Origin: Azolla pinnata
Taxonomy: Eukaryota; Streptophyta; Polypodiopsida; Salviniales; Salviniaceae
Reading direction: 5' to 3'
Assembly: GCA_037176905.1 (NCBI GenBank)
Contig: JBBBWG010032131.1
Coordinates: forward strand, 1-42,950
Length of the DNA stretch: 42,950 nucleotides
The notes beneath the pieces are model-generated. The model made no database searches. It worked only from the letters and a program-made list of their open reading frames with translations, and was not told where the DNA came from. Position 1 is the first letter of the stretch. Every line of letters begins with the position of its first letter. Shown here piece by piece: positions 23,201 through 34,095 of the stretch. The translations under genes and the position numbers were made by a program.

Positions 23201-23367
23201 ATACAGCTGAGGAAGTGACAAAGATGGATGGGCATCTTTTGCCATATCCTCTCAAGGTAGAGGGGTCTGGAAAAGTAGTTTCCCTGGAGAATTTTGAATG
23301 CTTCCCAGATGTAGGGGGTAAAATTCTTGGTGTGAGCACATCATTGCCAGACAGAGTAACAACATAA
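17254..23367 (+). CDS. PLD: Phospholipase D, C2 type (beta/gamma/delta-like), ten exons, complete
   Basis: The enzyme hydrolyses membrane phospholipids to phosphatidic acid at calcium-bound membranes, with signalling roles in stress. Exons are 17254-18819, 19071-19187, 19360-19563, 19682-19909, 20092-20151, 20232-20379, 21052-21200, 21418-21585, 22466-22663 and 23071-23367, totalling 3135 bases and 1044 residues. Residues 1-60 are Pro/Tyr-rich, followed by an Asp run (about 97-105), a His-rich stretch (about 124-142), then the C2 domain (about 231-392) with Asp residues in [20 protein letters not shown] and VKDNDMIG. The first HKD motif is HQKLVIVD (H570, K572, D577). The second is [11 protein letters not shown] (H894, K896, D901) followed by [14 protein letters not shown] and the PDVGG tail are also family-typical. 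The Pro-rich N-terminus resembles the beta class. Intron 5 starts with GC (20152-20153) instead of GT. Intron 8 carries an unsupported 161-codon frame. Confidence 0.96.
21710..21830. repeat. Diverged tandem copies of a ~60-bp unit in PLD intron 8
   Basis: Two related segments, AAGGTTGATGGAGAAATGTT near 21724 and AAAGTTGATGGACAAGTGTT near 21782, each continue with TTAT(C/T)-type and CAAAAT-type sequence at matching offsets (about 58 bases apart). They lie in the 880-bp intron between exons 8 and 9. The copies are clearly diverged and could be part of an old inserted element; no ends were found. Confidence 0.5.
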
Positions 23368-26218
23368 ATGTGTAGATACAACTCTGACTTTCTTGTGAAT
23401 CTCTAGAAACATCCATACATTTTTCTTTTTTGCCCTGCCTTGCAAAACTTTTTCCCTATCTCAGACATGTAACCATATCCTTATAGAAACGTGTAAAGAG
23501 GTGCTGAGAATTCATTTATTCATTAGAACTTTGTACATTATCACTGATCCCAAATTTGATCTACAAATCTTATTATTGTAAAATGCAGCTGTGGTATGAG
23601 ACAATGAATTTGTTTTAATTTTTGTCATGTGATCCTTAACATAATGAGAAGATTGCGATGTTACGGTGCCTTAAGATTGGATGTAAATATGAACCAAACG
23701 ATAACATCTATTCCTAATATTTATTGTCCATTTCAGATGGTTGACAAAATGGGGATCAAGAACAGATGTGATGAGAATTCTTGAATGGTCCTCATGGATA
23801 TATGAGGTTGAATGATGATTTATGATGTTTATCGTATGGCACGGGCTTCCTAATGCTATATAGAATATGGAAAGGCTTAATGTTTTGGAAGCTATATATA
23901 ACAAGCAATGATTGTTGCACTGTGTATCACTCTCCCATTGGTTGTTAAATGAGCATGGAAATCCACGAGTGAGCAAGGTATGAAGTTAATGAATGGTCCT
24001 TGGCGTTATTTTCATCAAGCCCTGACCATCTTCAGACCTGAACAGAATGAACCAAAGGAAACTGTTGATACCTTTAATCCTCAAGAGAAACTGAACAGAA
24101 CAGGGAGACGTTAAAAACTCACGTTTTGGATGTGGAAGTTTTACAATTAAGAAATATTTCAAAAGTAATTGTCAAGCAAGAACCGCAAGTGGTTGGGAGC
24201 AAGCTAAACTGGAAATCACAAAGCGGATGATGGTCAACCTGACCCAATGAGCCCTCCAACCCGGCCAAATACTTAACCAAGTGGTTAATCCCTGCTTATG
24301 TGGGTTTGATTTGGCCCAAATTGAGCTGTTGATGATCATTACTAGCTACCAGCTCCAAAACCATCTTTAATTTAGGGCAGCGAGTCTCATGCTGAGAGCA
24401 AACTTTCCTAGAGGGTTTGATGATAAGTGGTGTGATGCAAGATGTGCTGGTGATTGTAGAAACGATGTTTGATGTGGATACATCAAGAACAGGGGAAGTG
24501 TGTGAAACGACAATACACAGGCCAATATGAAAACAGATATTTAGGTTTCAGAAACTCTATATAACAGTGAATGCAATCCCTAGATATATAGCATCTGCCC
24601 TTTTCTCTGTTCTGGCCATCTTCAGGCTTATATTGAGCTATACAAGAAACTTTGTCACTCTCCACAATCTGCTTGGAATGGACTTCTTTGATGTGGAGGA
24701 TTTGGGATTGCGGCTATGATGATGCAATATTTTTCCGCCTTCTGAATCTATCGGAGGATGTGGAGGGATTATTTTCCCATTGACATTCTGAAGCTGTTGT
24801 CCTGTAGTAAATCCTGAAGCTGTGAACTAATGGGCGAATCTATGGACATGCACATGTACATATGTAATGCCATGTGTATGTACATATGTGGTTGGCGTGT
24901 AGGCCCTTCAGAACACAAATGGCGGTTAGAAAGTCTGCAATTATGTAAAATCTGATGGTAGCTTGGCATGGGTAGGGATAGATTAAAACAGTAAGAAAAA
25001 CATTGACTCTGTGTGAACTATAAATGTATTCTCACCAAAGTGATGGTGACGGATGTTTTGCTGTTGATTTGATGATTGATGTCCATGAGCCGCACAGAGC
25101 ATGCATTCATTCATTATGCCAGGTGAAGACGATGGTGAAGACGATGGTGCACCTTTGTAATGATAATATCTTCAAGCTTGATGCACATCTGGCTGCAGTT
25201 CCGATATTTAGGAAGTGGTTTGACATAATTTGGCAGCAAGAAATCATGGGCTCTTGACCCATCTGGTAATGCACTAGACAAATTCATACCAAACGGAGAT
25301 TGATTAATTGGATGATGGTGACATTAAATTTGATTCTGCTTGTATATACATCAACAGTTGATGATGGAGCACTACAGACCTTACTGGTCGTTCTTCAATG
25401 ACAGGATATGTAATAGTGCAATGGTTGCTTTATGCTCACACAAGATCATAAGCATGGGTTGTCAGTCCCTCATCAACATTGGATTGAAATACAAATATTG
25501 TATTTACAAGGCATGAAGTGGAGTAGGGGGACCCCAAAACGTTCATGGACCACCCATAACCACAAACAAGAATACTATGACTTCATTTGCTTTAATCAAT
25601 GAACATACGGAACTTCTCCATCAAGCTAAGAAATCATTGATGGAATGTGATTTTGATGGTTGGTTTGATTCGTAAGAAGATTGTTTGCAAGAAACCATGC
25701 ATACCCACAACCATCTGTCTATCTAATATATGTCACTTGTATTATATATTTAGGTAGTGTGTACGTGAATCGAATTGAAGGTACGTGGGTAGCATCTGAT
25801 ATCAAATTAGATTTGAGCACTTTGCTAGCATTTGATAGTTGCCAAACAAATCGAAGATACCTTGGTACCATGAAATCAAAAGTGAGCTTAAGATTTATGA
25901 TCATAGTGTCCATGGCTTTTTTTGGGGTCCACTTTAGGCCGTGAGCTCAATCCTTTGTTTTCCTCAATCTTGTTCATAATGAGAATGTTCCAAGCTGGCC
26001 AAGAAGCAGGAAGAGACGGTTCTGTGATATGTCCAAAGTAAAATCCAAGCTAGATTCGAAACTCAAAAAAAGATTTCAGCACTGAAGTTTACACGCAAAG
26101 CAGACTTTTTGCTCTCATCAAGCATTCAAATTTCTGAGGAAGTCTTACAGAACAGGCAACCGTCCGAATACTTAAATGGGTTTTGCCATTCTTCTGAATC
26201 AGTTGCTATGTTGATGTC
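23368..26218. other. Spacer between PLD and the PPR gene
   Basis: About 2.85 kb of AT-rich sequence without a recognisable gene on either strand; frames are at most about 101 codons and show no family signature. It should hold the PLD 3' UTR and the PPR promoter, but no clear TATA or polyadenylation site stands out. Short direct repeats built on CATGTACATATGT occur at about 24850-24893. Confidence 0.6.
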
Positions 26219-29173
26219 ATGTTAATTCAATCGAATGCAAGGGGTTTGTGCCACTACAGGAATCCTAGCTTCATTGGCATCAGCCTTCCTGCTCGAGAGA
26301 GAAGTTTAGAAGAAGCCATTACTTCTCTACCCCATGGATTTCCTCCAGATTTTCATTCCATGATTGATACATTCACATCGATTCTTCAAAAGTGCAGAGA
26401 AAACTGGGACCCATTTCAGGTAATGCGTTTCCATACTCATATGATCCACATGGGCTTAGAATACCATACAATGCTTGGGAATAATATGGTAGCTCTATTT
26501 TTCCTAGAACTGACAGACATGAAGAGAGCTCAACAAGTCTTTAATAAGATGTTGCCTCATCAAGATGAATTCTTGTGGAATTCATTTATCAAAAGCTATG
26601 TTAAACACGGAGAACCACACAATGCCTTGCTTTTGCACTCCACAATGAAGCAATATGCTTCTTTGCACCCTAATGCCCATGCATTTATTGCCTTATTAAA
26701 GGCCTGTACACTGCTACAGGATCCAGAGATAGGCTTCAGAATCCATGCGGAGATTGCAGAGTTGGAACTAGAAAAAACTGATGTTTTTATCAGCAGTGCA
26801 CTTGTTCATATGTATGCAAAATGTGGATGTCTCGAAAAAGCACGAGATGTGTTTGATAGGCTCATAAATCGAGATGTCGTCCATTGGAATGCTCTTCTCT
26901 CAGGATATGCTGAACATGATCGAGGGGGGGATGCATTGCTCTGTTTCAAAGAGATGAAGAAAGCATGCATCTCGCCGAATTCGGTTACTTTTGTTTGCTG
27001 CCTGGCCGCTTGTAGTAACGTGGGGGTGGTTGAAGAAGTCCAGGAATTTCATGTCGAGATTATGCAAAAGTGTTTGGAGATGGAAGTTCTTGTAGGTAAT
27101 GCATTGGTAGATGCGTATGCGAAATTGGGTTCTCTTGCCAGTGCCCGAGCAGTGCTTGATTGGCTTCCTAACCGTGATGTGGTCTCATGGACCTCGTTAG
27201 TTGCAGGGTATGCTGAACATGATTACACCGCTGAGGTTCGCTGTTGCTTGAAGCAAATGCAAGAGGAGGGCATCTCCTTGAATTCAATCACATTCATATG
27301 CGTACTGAAATCTTGTGCAAAAATAGGAGACATTGAGGAGAGCCAAGAGGTGCACACCGATGTCGTTAAACGAGGTCTCGAACGGGAAGCTCTTCTTAAC
27401 AATACGCTGATTGATGTGTATGCTAAATGTGGGGAACTCCAAACAGCAAAATTGTTGTTTGACAACTTTTCGCTACGAGACGAAGTTGCATGGACTGCAC
27501 TGATTGCAGGGTATGTAGAGCAGGGATATGGCGAGCAAGCGCTCGGGTGTATAGAAAATATGCAATACAAAGCCATTCCTTGGAATTGTTTCACCATTGT
27601 TTGTAGCTTGAAAGCCTGTAGCATTATGGGAGCCGACCTCAAAGGCTGCGAGATACACATGGAGGTTGTTTGTAGCGGGTACGAAATGGACCTCCTGATT
27701 GCGAACATGTTGATCGATATGTATGCAAAGTGTGGTTTGCTTGCTATGGCCGAAGAGGTTTTTGAAAAGCTTCCTGTTCGAAATGTAGTCTCGTGGACAA
27801 CACTCATGACCGGGTTTTCGGAACATGGGTATTTCGAGAAGGGGTTTAATTTTCTTGAGCAGATGCAAGATGAGAAGGTGCCGTTGAACATCGTCACTTA
27901 CCTTTGCAGCTTGAAAATTTGTGTTGGCATAGGTTCCAAAAGCAAGGGGCAAGAAATGCATTCAGAAATTTCAAAGAAAGGTTTAGAGGGGAAAGCATTT
28001 GTAGGGAGCACTCTGGTAGATATGTATGCCAAATGCAACAGCCTTATGGAAGCTCAGTTCGTTTTTGATGGGCTTCCGAGTCAAACAGTTGTGGCTTGGA
28101 ATGCACTGGTTGGAGGATACGTGGAACATGGCCATTGCTTCGCAGCGCTCAATCACCTTAGAGCAATGCAAGAAGGGGGCGTGTCTGGCGATGCTTTTAC
28201 TCTTGCATGCAACTTGAAAGCTTGTGGTAAGACGGGAGGGGCTACCGAGGTTCACCTGGAAATTGTGAAAAAAGGATTCGAAAGAGATTCACTCGTCGAA
28301 AATGTGCTCGTCGACATGTATGCTAGATGTGGATCACTGGGAGAAGCGAGGCAGGTGTTCGACGAAGCTCTCGTTCGAGATATCGTCTCATGGAATGCGC
28401 TTGTAGCTGGACATGTGGAGCATGGGTGCGCTGAAGACGTGTGTGGCTATGTCAAGGAAATGCAGCAAATTGGAGTTCTTTTCAATGTAGTCACCTTCAT
28501 TTGCTGCTTGAAGGCTTGCGCAACAGTCGGGGATGCGAGCACAGGGTACAAGCTACATTGTGCTTGCACAAAGAGGGGATTGGAAGGACAACTTCCTGTT
28601 GGCAACGCGTTGATCGATATGTATGCTAACTTTGGCCTACTTCCAGAATCACGGGATGTATTCGATGGACTGGGAGCCGCTCGGGATGCGATCTCGTGGA
28701 ATGCTCTAGCTGCTGGATTTGCGCAGATTGGAGAAAGCGAGGATGTGCTCCGAGTGCTCATCAAAATGCTGGAGGAAGGTTTCGAACCGGACTCTGTCAC
28801 GTTCACCAGCGTTCTCAATGCTTGTAGCCATGCAGGGCTAATGGAGGAAGGGCAAGCAGCTTTCGAACTGATCGGTGATCGCGGTTTGAGGCCCTCTCGC
28901 GACCATTATACGTGCGTGGTTGATCTCCTTGGACGTGCTGGGTGCATCGAGAGTGCGATGAAGATGATCGAGGAGATGCCCTTCCGTCCCAGCCTCTTGC
29001 AATGGCATACTGTATTAGCAGCTTGTCGGAAATGGGGTGATGCAGACCGCGGAAGACATGCATTTGAACATGCCTTGTGTTTGGATGAGTCAAACCCCTC
29101 AGCTTATGTATACATGTCTAACATTTGTGCTGACATTCCAGCACCTGTAGAAGCAAACATGCATGGAGTCTGA
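26219..29173 (+). CDS. Intronless PLS-class pentatricopeptide repeat (PPR) protein, truncated E domain
   Basis: PPR proteins of this class bind organellar RNA in a sequence-specific way and act in editing, splicing or processing. The single frame of 984 residues consists of about eight P-L-S triplets. The MYAKCG-type motif recurs near residues 197, 298, 398, 499, 600, 699 and 799 (spacing about 101), followed each time by VFD..P.R(D/N)VVSW and GY.EHG. The last repeats run into ACSHAGLMEEGQAAF, CVVDLLGRAGCIESAMKMIE and an E1-like PSLLQWHTVLAACRKWGDAD segment. The reading frame then diverges after YVYMSNICAD and stops, so the E2, E+ and DYW parts are absent. The first 30-60 residues are consistent with an organellar targeting peptide, but I cannot tell mitochondrion from plastid. 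The near-identical triplet style is typical of seed-free plants. Target RNA is unknown. Confidence 0.92.
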   Translation: MLIQSNARGLCHYRNPSFIGISLPARERSLEEAITSLPHGFPPDFHSMIDTFTSILQKCRENWDPFQVMRFHTHMIHMGLEYHTMLGNNMVALFFLELTDMKRAQQVFNKMLPHQDEFLWNSFIKSYVKHGEPHNALLLHSTMKQYASLHPNAHAFIALLKACTLLQDPEIGFRIHAEIAELELEKTDVFISSALVHMYAKCGCLEKARDVFDRLINRDVVHWNALLSGYAEHDRGGDALLCFKEMKKACISPNSVTFVCCLAACSNVGVVEEVQEFHVEIMQKCLEMEVLVGNALVDAYAKLGSLASARAVLDWLPNRDVVSWTSLVAGYAEHDYTAEVRCCLKQMQEEGISLNSITFICVLKSCAKIGDIEESQEVHTDVVKRGLEREALLNNTLIDVYAKCGELQTAKLLFDNFSLRDEVAWTALIAGYVEQGYGEQALGCIENMQYKAIPWNCFTIVCSLKACSIMGADLKGCEIHMEVVCSGYEMDLLIANMLIDMYAKCGLLAMAEEVFEKLPVRNVVSWTTLMTGFSEHGYFEKGFNFLEQMQDEKVPLNIVTYLCSLKICVGIGSKSKGQEMHSEISKKGLEGKAFVGSTLVDMYAKCNSLMEAQFVFDGLPSQTVVAWNALVGGYVEHGHCFAALNHLRAMQEGGVSGDAFTLACNLKACGKTGGATEVHLEIVKKGFERDSLVENVLVDMYARCGSLGEARQVFDEALVRDIVSWNALVAGHVEHGCAEDVCGYVKEMQQIGVLFNVVTFICCLKACATVGDASTGYKLHCACTKRGLEGQLPVGNALIDMYANFGLLPESRDVFDGLGAARDAISWNALAAGFAQIGESEDVLRVLIKMLEEGFEPDSVTFTSVLNACSHAGLMEEGQAAFELIGDRGLRPSRDHYTCVVDLLGRAGCIESAMKMIEEMPFRPSLLQWHTVLAACRKWGDADRGRHAFEHALCLDESNPSAYVYMSNICADIPAPVEANMHGV

Positions 29174-29884
29174 TGGTAGTGTAAACTGGTGAGCAAGACA
29201 TACAAAAAGCTTTGCCATGGATCCTTTCTGGGCCCTGATGATCAACAGCGATGAATCCTTTCTGGCCCTCGTTATTAACGCATTGAATCAAAGGGGAGAG
29301 ACCGCCCGCGATTTGGTAAGTGGATGAAAGTGGAAAAGATTGTCAAAGGCAATCACATATTGAAGCACATTGAAAGCTGCAAGCAAGACCATGAATTCTC
29401 TCATGAAAATAGGGGGAGGGAACAAGACCACACAGTTTTTTCTCATTCCTTCCTTATCGAGCAAAGCTCGTTCAGCTACACTAAAAGAGATCAAAGCTTC
29501 TTGAAGGGTGGAAATCTGATGTTCAAACAACTATCGATGCACCGAGATGATCTTGGAGAAGAGGAGTATGGCCAAATATGTCTACAAACAGGTAGTGGTT
29601 GGGGGGGGGGGGGCTCTCCATTGGCTCAGACATGGTAAAATTTGTGCTCATTCTTGTAGCATAGCAAATTTCCTTTCTTTGCCAATTCAGTTAAAACGTC
29701 GGCATTGATTGTCAATACATGAAAACTCGTCTGCTCTTAAGTGGGATTTTCTTCAAGGCCATCATCGATGGGCAGATAGCTATCTGCAAGGTAGATAAGA
29801 CAGTTCTTAGTTTTATCTACGCACACACACACACTGCAAAATTTTGGCCTCGTGAAGAAGAAGGTTTGCCTTGTGATGTACCAG
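29174..29884. other. Spacer between the PPR gene and the convergent folate transporter gene
   Basis: About 0.7 kb that contains the 3' regions of both flanking, convergent genes. It holds a run of 13 G at 29601-29613 and a short CA run near 29822-29833. No coding sequence is supported; the 80-104 codon frames here lack any family signature. Confidence 0.6.
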
Positions 29885-31765
29885 TTAGACTTTCTTACCA
29901 TCCCTGTGCTGCAAGCCCTTTACAGTGGAATCGTCGTCAGGAATGAGCGAGATCCAGAGGAGGGGGAGCAATGCGGCGACGGACTGGATAAAGATGGCAG
30001 TCGGAAGCTCCGAGAAATCGTTGGAGGAAATGCTGAGGAAAGAGGCCAGCGTAACGCCCATGTAACCGCTGACGATGGTGGCCAAGCATTGCATCGACAT
30101 GAAAGCTGCGAGGACCGAAGCTTCATGGCCAGCTGGGCATAACCTTGCCAAGAACACGATGAAGGGCAGCACTTTGAACTGGTTCACTGCATCGACGAAC
30201 GCCGAAGCTCCCGTGACGACGAAGACTGCATCGGGAATGCCCATCTTCACATTCACCCTCTTCACCAGCAAGATGTCGGACATCATGAGCAAGAACAGCA
30301 GCACTTGTATGATGACCAAGAGCTTGCGGAGCGGAAGCATCCCAGCCCTCGAGTAGTAGCTGTAGGCTGCGCTTCCGCCCATCAAGCCGATCTGGCCCAC
30401 CACTTTTGCTAGCCCCACCGTCGACGGATCGATCCTCAAGTGCTCGGTTTGGAAGTAGAACATGGTGCTTGCTAAGGTGGGGATCATGGCATAGGAAGCC
30501 AAGTACCACGCCAGCGCATACAAGATCTCGGGCTGCCTCATGAGGTAAATGAGATCTGCAAATGGCTGCTTTGTGGTTCCACCTCCTTTTGGTGCAGATT
30601 CTGGCGATTTCACCGCAATATGCTCAGGATGCTCACCAGTACCACCTTCTTGGGTTACATCCTGTGTGAGGGTGCTTGGAAATGCTTCAGATGCAGAGTG
30701 CCTTCTCTTGCTGCCCGCGTGCGGATGTTCTGGTGCGAGTAGCTCCTCGCCCTTCTCAGCATCGCCGATGCTGAGCATTATCCAATTGAGCCCAAACGAG
30801 CCCTCGTCGATGCTCATCGATCTGCAGACTTGGCACACCAGGAGCACCCCAAACATTCCGAATATCGTCCGGAATTCGAGCCTTCCCAACGCAAAGACAG
30901 CTGCCAGATTGCCCGAAACGCCTCCTATGGCGACGGAGAACCACGCGAAAGACTGCAGCTCACCTGTAGACCCCCTCTTCTTGCTGCATTCGGCGACGAG
31001 GGCATCGTTCGCGACATCGACGATGGAAGCTCCCAGGTTGCTTAGCGTAAGGAGGGCAAATACGAGAGTGATCGAAGATCCCACGCTCGGCGTGAAAGCG
31101 ATGATGCCCCATGAAAGCATTTGCAGGAGGCCTATTGAAGAACACAGCTGTGTAAGTATGGTTCGCAGATTAAATGGCATTTAGGTCCAAATCATTCACA
31201 GATTAAATGGCATTTAGATCCAAATCATTCACAGATTAAATGGCATTTAGATCGAACGGGTACACCGTGCCGTCCTTCGTCGGAAGTGGCGGAAACCTAG
31301 AAAAATTATGTCAGCCTAATGATTCAATGGATCGGGCCGATTGCTGATCTCAGAAAACCCTCGGTTGACATACTAAGGGAAATGTGAGCTATGGAAGCTT
31401 ACTGCAGGTTGCTTTTCTAGGTCTATTTCGAACAAGAAAACCCTAAACCCTGCACAACAAGGAGCTCCTTTTGAAGCAACAAGAAGAACCATACCTCCAA
31501 TTACAATATATGGTATCCTGTGAGCACCTCTGATGTAAACCGAGTCAGAGATGATCCCGTAGATTGGCTTTGCTACCATGGGCAAATTGACCGTGTTCAG
31601 TATGATCTGAAGGATCCCAAGATCGACCAGCAGCACATCCTTCAAGTAAAACGTTATGGTGAACCATGGAAAGCATCGAAACCCTTGGATCAAGTACCCC
31701 AACCCCACCAGAAACATCAAGGAAGCGCCATAGGTGTGGCCCAGATGCGCAAACCATCTGACCAT
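29885..31765 (-). CDS. FBT: Folate-biopterin transporter family protein, two exons
   Basis: Members of this major-facilitator-type family move folates and pterins across membranes; plant members occur in plastid envelope and other membranes. Exons on the minus strand are 31765-31495 and 31131-29885 (GT-AG), totalling 1518 bases and 505 residues. Family features are GYLIQGFRCFPWFTITFYLK, KPIYGIISDSVYIRGAHRIP, GLLQMLSWGIIAFTP, DVANDALVAECSKKRG, LQSFAWFSVAIGGVSGNLAA and DAVNQFKVLPFIVFLARLCP. The hydrophobicity suits about 12 helices with a long hydrophilic central loop (about 225-282). I chose ATG 31765 (MVRWFAHLG). The frame stays open 58 codons further upstream (to 31939) without an ATG, so a 5' exon encoding a transit peptide cannot be excluded; this leaves plastid versus other location open. 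Confidence 0.9.
31166..31264. repeat. Three 33-bp tandem copies in the folate transporter intron
   Basis: The unit CAGATTAAATGGCATTTAGR TCCAAATCATTCA (written with a break; R is A or G) starts at 31166, 31199 and 31232. The first two copies differ by one base; the third diverges after TTTAGATC. The array lies in the single intron (31494-31132), within about 130 bases of the exon 2 acceptor read on the minus strand. It could affect splicing distance but shows no other signal. Confidence 0.9.
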
Positions 31766-33814
31766 AGCCACCTTTTCAGGACGGAGAAGGAGATGCTGAG
31801 GTTTGAGCACGGGGGTAGTGCGGCGTGCCAGAGGGTTTTCAAGGTTCCATGGGAAGCTTGGTTTGGATAGTATGCTTCTTTTGTGTTCGGGGCTGAGGAT
31901 CGATCGCCTACCAAAGAGGGTGCTAGCGATCAGAGCTCAATGGTGGACTGCAAATGGACGAATGCATCCTCTTCTTGCGATTCTCTACCGTCGGGGAGGG
32001 GATGAAGAATCAGGGTAGCAAAAGGGCTTAGGAGCAGGAGCTAGGGTTCGCGTGCGTACAATTAGCTCTGTCTGAAGGAAAGAAGAAGAAGACGAAGAAG
32101 AAGAAGAGGAACAGAGCAAAACGCACAAAGCGAAAAGCAAAAAGCAAACAGCAAAAAGCAAAACGCAAAAACGCAGGAAGAACAGAGTGGACCAACCGTC
32201 ACATCTTCATCAACTACCATTTTCTTTTTCCCATCAACATGACATCCAACTTCCAACAGTCATACCTGTTTAGGTAGAGCCTCCCCATCCCCCAAAACAC
32301 ACACCAATCGATCCGATTCGACCTACCGTGCCCTGTTCGTTGTGTATGGGCATAGAATTCACCATGCGTATACTATACGCGTTGCGTTCGCGTGCGTTTG
32401 AAATCAAACATGTGTGGTAAGTAAATCGTCTTCGATCTGGATTGGATTAACAAGTTAGAAGAAAAATAAATTTCCGAAAAATGACCATGGTTTATAGTAT
32501 ATAATGATTGAATCTCATGTCATCACATGTTATATAAGAGAGAGTGAGCATTGGGGGGGAAAAAAAACGAAAAAAATAGGAACAATATGTAACGAAAGAG
32601 AAAAATGGAAAAAAAAAAACAAGAAAAGGAAAAAAATAAGGGGACACATTTTTCCCTTTTCATTCGTGTTCGTTTTCAAACGTTTGAATGCTTGCACAAA
32701 CACATTTATTACGTACATGAGACGCGATCATGGAAAGGCTTTGGCTGCATCACAATAGGACCAAGCAGAACGATGCATCGATCGATCCCTCGTCGTTCTT
32801 TTAAGATCCATCCCTTCTGTTTCTTTTGTAGATTGGTTCGATCCCTCGCTATGGTCTTTTCAGACTGGTTCGATCCCTCGTTGTTCCTTGCTGATTGGTC
32901 CAATCCCTTGTCAGTTTACCCCGTCCATCTAGCTTTCCATCATCTGTGGTTGCCTGCTTGTTGCTCGTCTGAAGCTCGCCATGTGATGATGTACTTCCCT
33001 TTCTGTTTTGCTTGATCGATTGGTTGGTCGGTCAATTGGTCGATGCCCTTCTTCGCCTGTCTCCAGGTAAAAAAAAAAAACAAAAAGGGAGAAAAAAAAG
33101 GGGGAAAAGAAAAGCGCCTCGCCTCGCCATTCATATCGTGCCCTGTACTGATCGATCGATCGTTCAGCTTGTTCGTTCGTTCGTTCTCGCGCGTAATAAT
33201 GCAAGCAGAGTCCAAACGGTTCTCGATCTGAATCCGCAAGTGGGTTTCGCGTCGAGCATCCTCAAGTCATGTGCCATGTGTGCACAATGCATTATTGCGC
33301 GGCGCTGAAGCGGACGGAGTCGTCTTCGTTCTGCTCAAACTTTTCTCGAGATCAGACATGTCGCAGAGTGAGGATGGGGCCTGTTTTGTTTAGTCGGGGG
33401 GCATGCGTGCAGAGAGCATCTCAAGAAGGGGAGCTCCCCATGCTCTCGGAAGTGCACGTAAAGGCCAGAGCAGAGTCTGCTTTTCGTATTACTGCGCCTT
33501 ATTTGCAAAGCGATGTTTGCGTCGCTTTGCTGGGGATTCACGATCGACCATCAGGCGAACGAGAACATTGCCTTGTGCAGGTGTCTGTAAGCTGCCTCGC
33601 GTCCCCCATCAGCTTAATCAGAGTGTACATATCGGTAGCTCATCGCTGAGCCCAGGAACAGCCTTCGCCTCCACAGCTAACACGATGAGCAAAGGGTTTC
33701 GCTCCAAGAGATCCGAAAAGGAGGAGCTTTCGGATCCGGGAAACGCAGCTGGCGAATAGAGTTGAGCACCGCGAGAGCGACGCTAAACGGAAGGCCAGTG
33801 TCGATGTATACGCA

Positions 33815-34015
33815 TCACGTTTATATACAACTAATATACGTGTATCGAAGTCTACGTGTACGTGTACGTGTACAATTATGCTTCTATGCATATACCATGT
33901 ACATGTATAGTGTGTGTGTGTGTGCACTTACTCATTTATGCGAATTCGTACATGTATTGAAGTGTACGTGTACATGTATACTTCTACGTATACATGCACA
34001 TATACGTATAGGATG
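33815..34015. repeat. Alternating purine-pyrimidine tract (GTAC/GTGT/ATAC)
   Basis: A 200-base stretch dominated by GTACGTGTAC, ATGTACATGT, (GT)n at about 33911-33923 and ATATACGTATA, with many self-complementary short words. Such sequence can form left-handed or cruciform DNA. It lies 80-280 bases upstream of the thioesterase ATG. Composition is seen directly; structure and function are inferred. Confidence 0.6.
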
Positions 34016-34074
34016 TATATTCGTAGAAATCGGGAAATTTTGCAGAAAGCTTTCACTTGGCTTTGGCTGTGGAG

Positions 34075-34095
34075 ACGACGACGACGACGACGACG
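34075..34095 (+). repeat. (GAC)n run abutting the thioesterase start codon
   Basis: About seven GAC/CGA triplets run straight into the ATG at 34096 (GACGACGATGACG). An upstream frame starting with ATG 33938 ends with the TGA inside the ATGA at 34096-34099, so its stop overlaps the thioesterase start. This would matter only if the mRNA begins upstream of 33938, which is unknown. Confidence 0.6.

Larger units (their letters stand above)
31766..34095. other. Spacer between the divergent folate transporter and thioesterase genes
   Basis: About 2.3 kb, with no supported gene. It contains an AAAAGC/AAACGC-rich stretch (about 32100-32175) in the folate transporter leader or promoter, and A-rich tracts at about 32559-32640 and 33066-33112. 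A GATCGATC/GTTC run lies near 33150-33187. An alternating purine-pyrimidine ACGTGTAC/ATGTATAC region lies at about 33800-34015, and a GAC repeat directly before the thioesterase start. Both promoters must lie here. Confidence 0.55.

Noticed and set aside
30549-31184. 211-codon plus-strand frame
   Set aside because: Antisense of the second exon of the folate-biopterin transporter.
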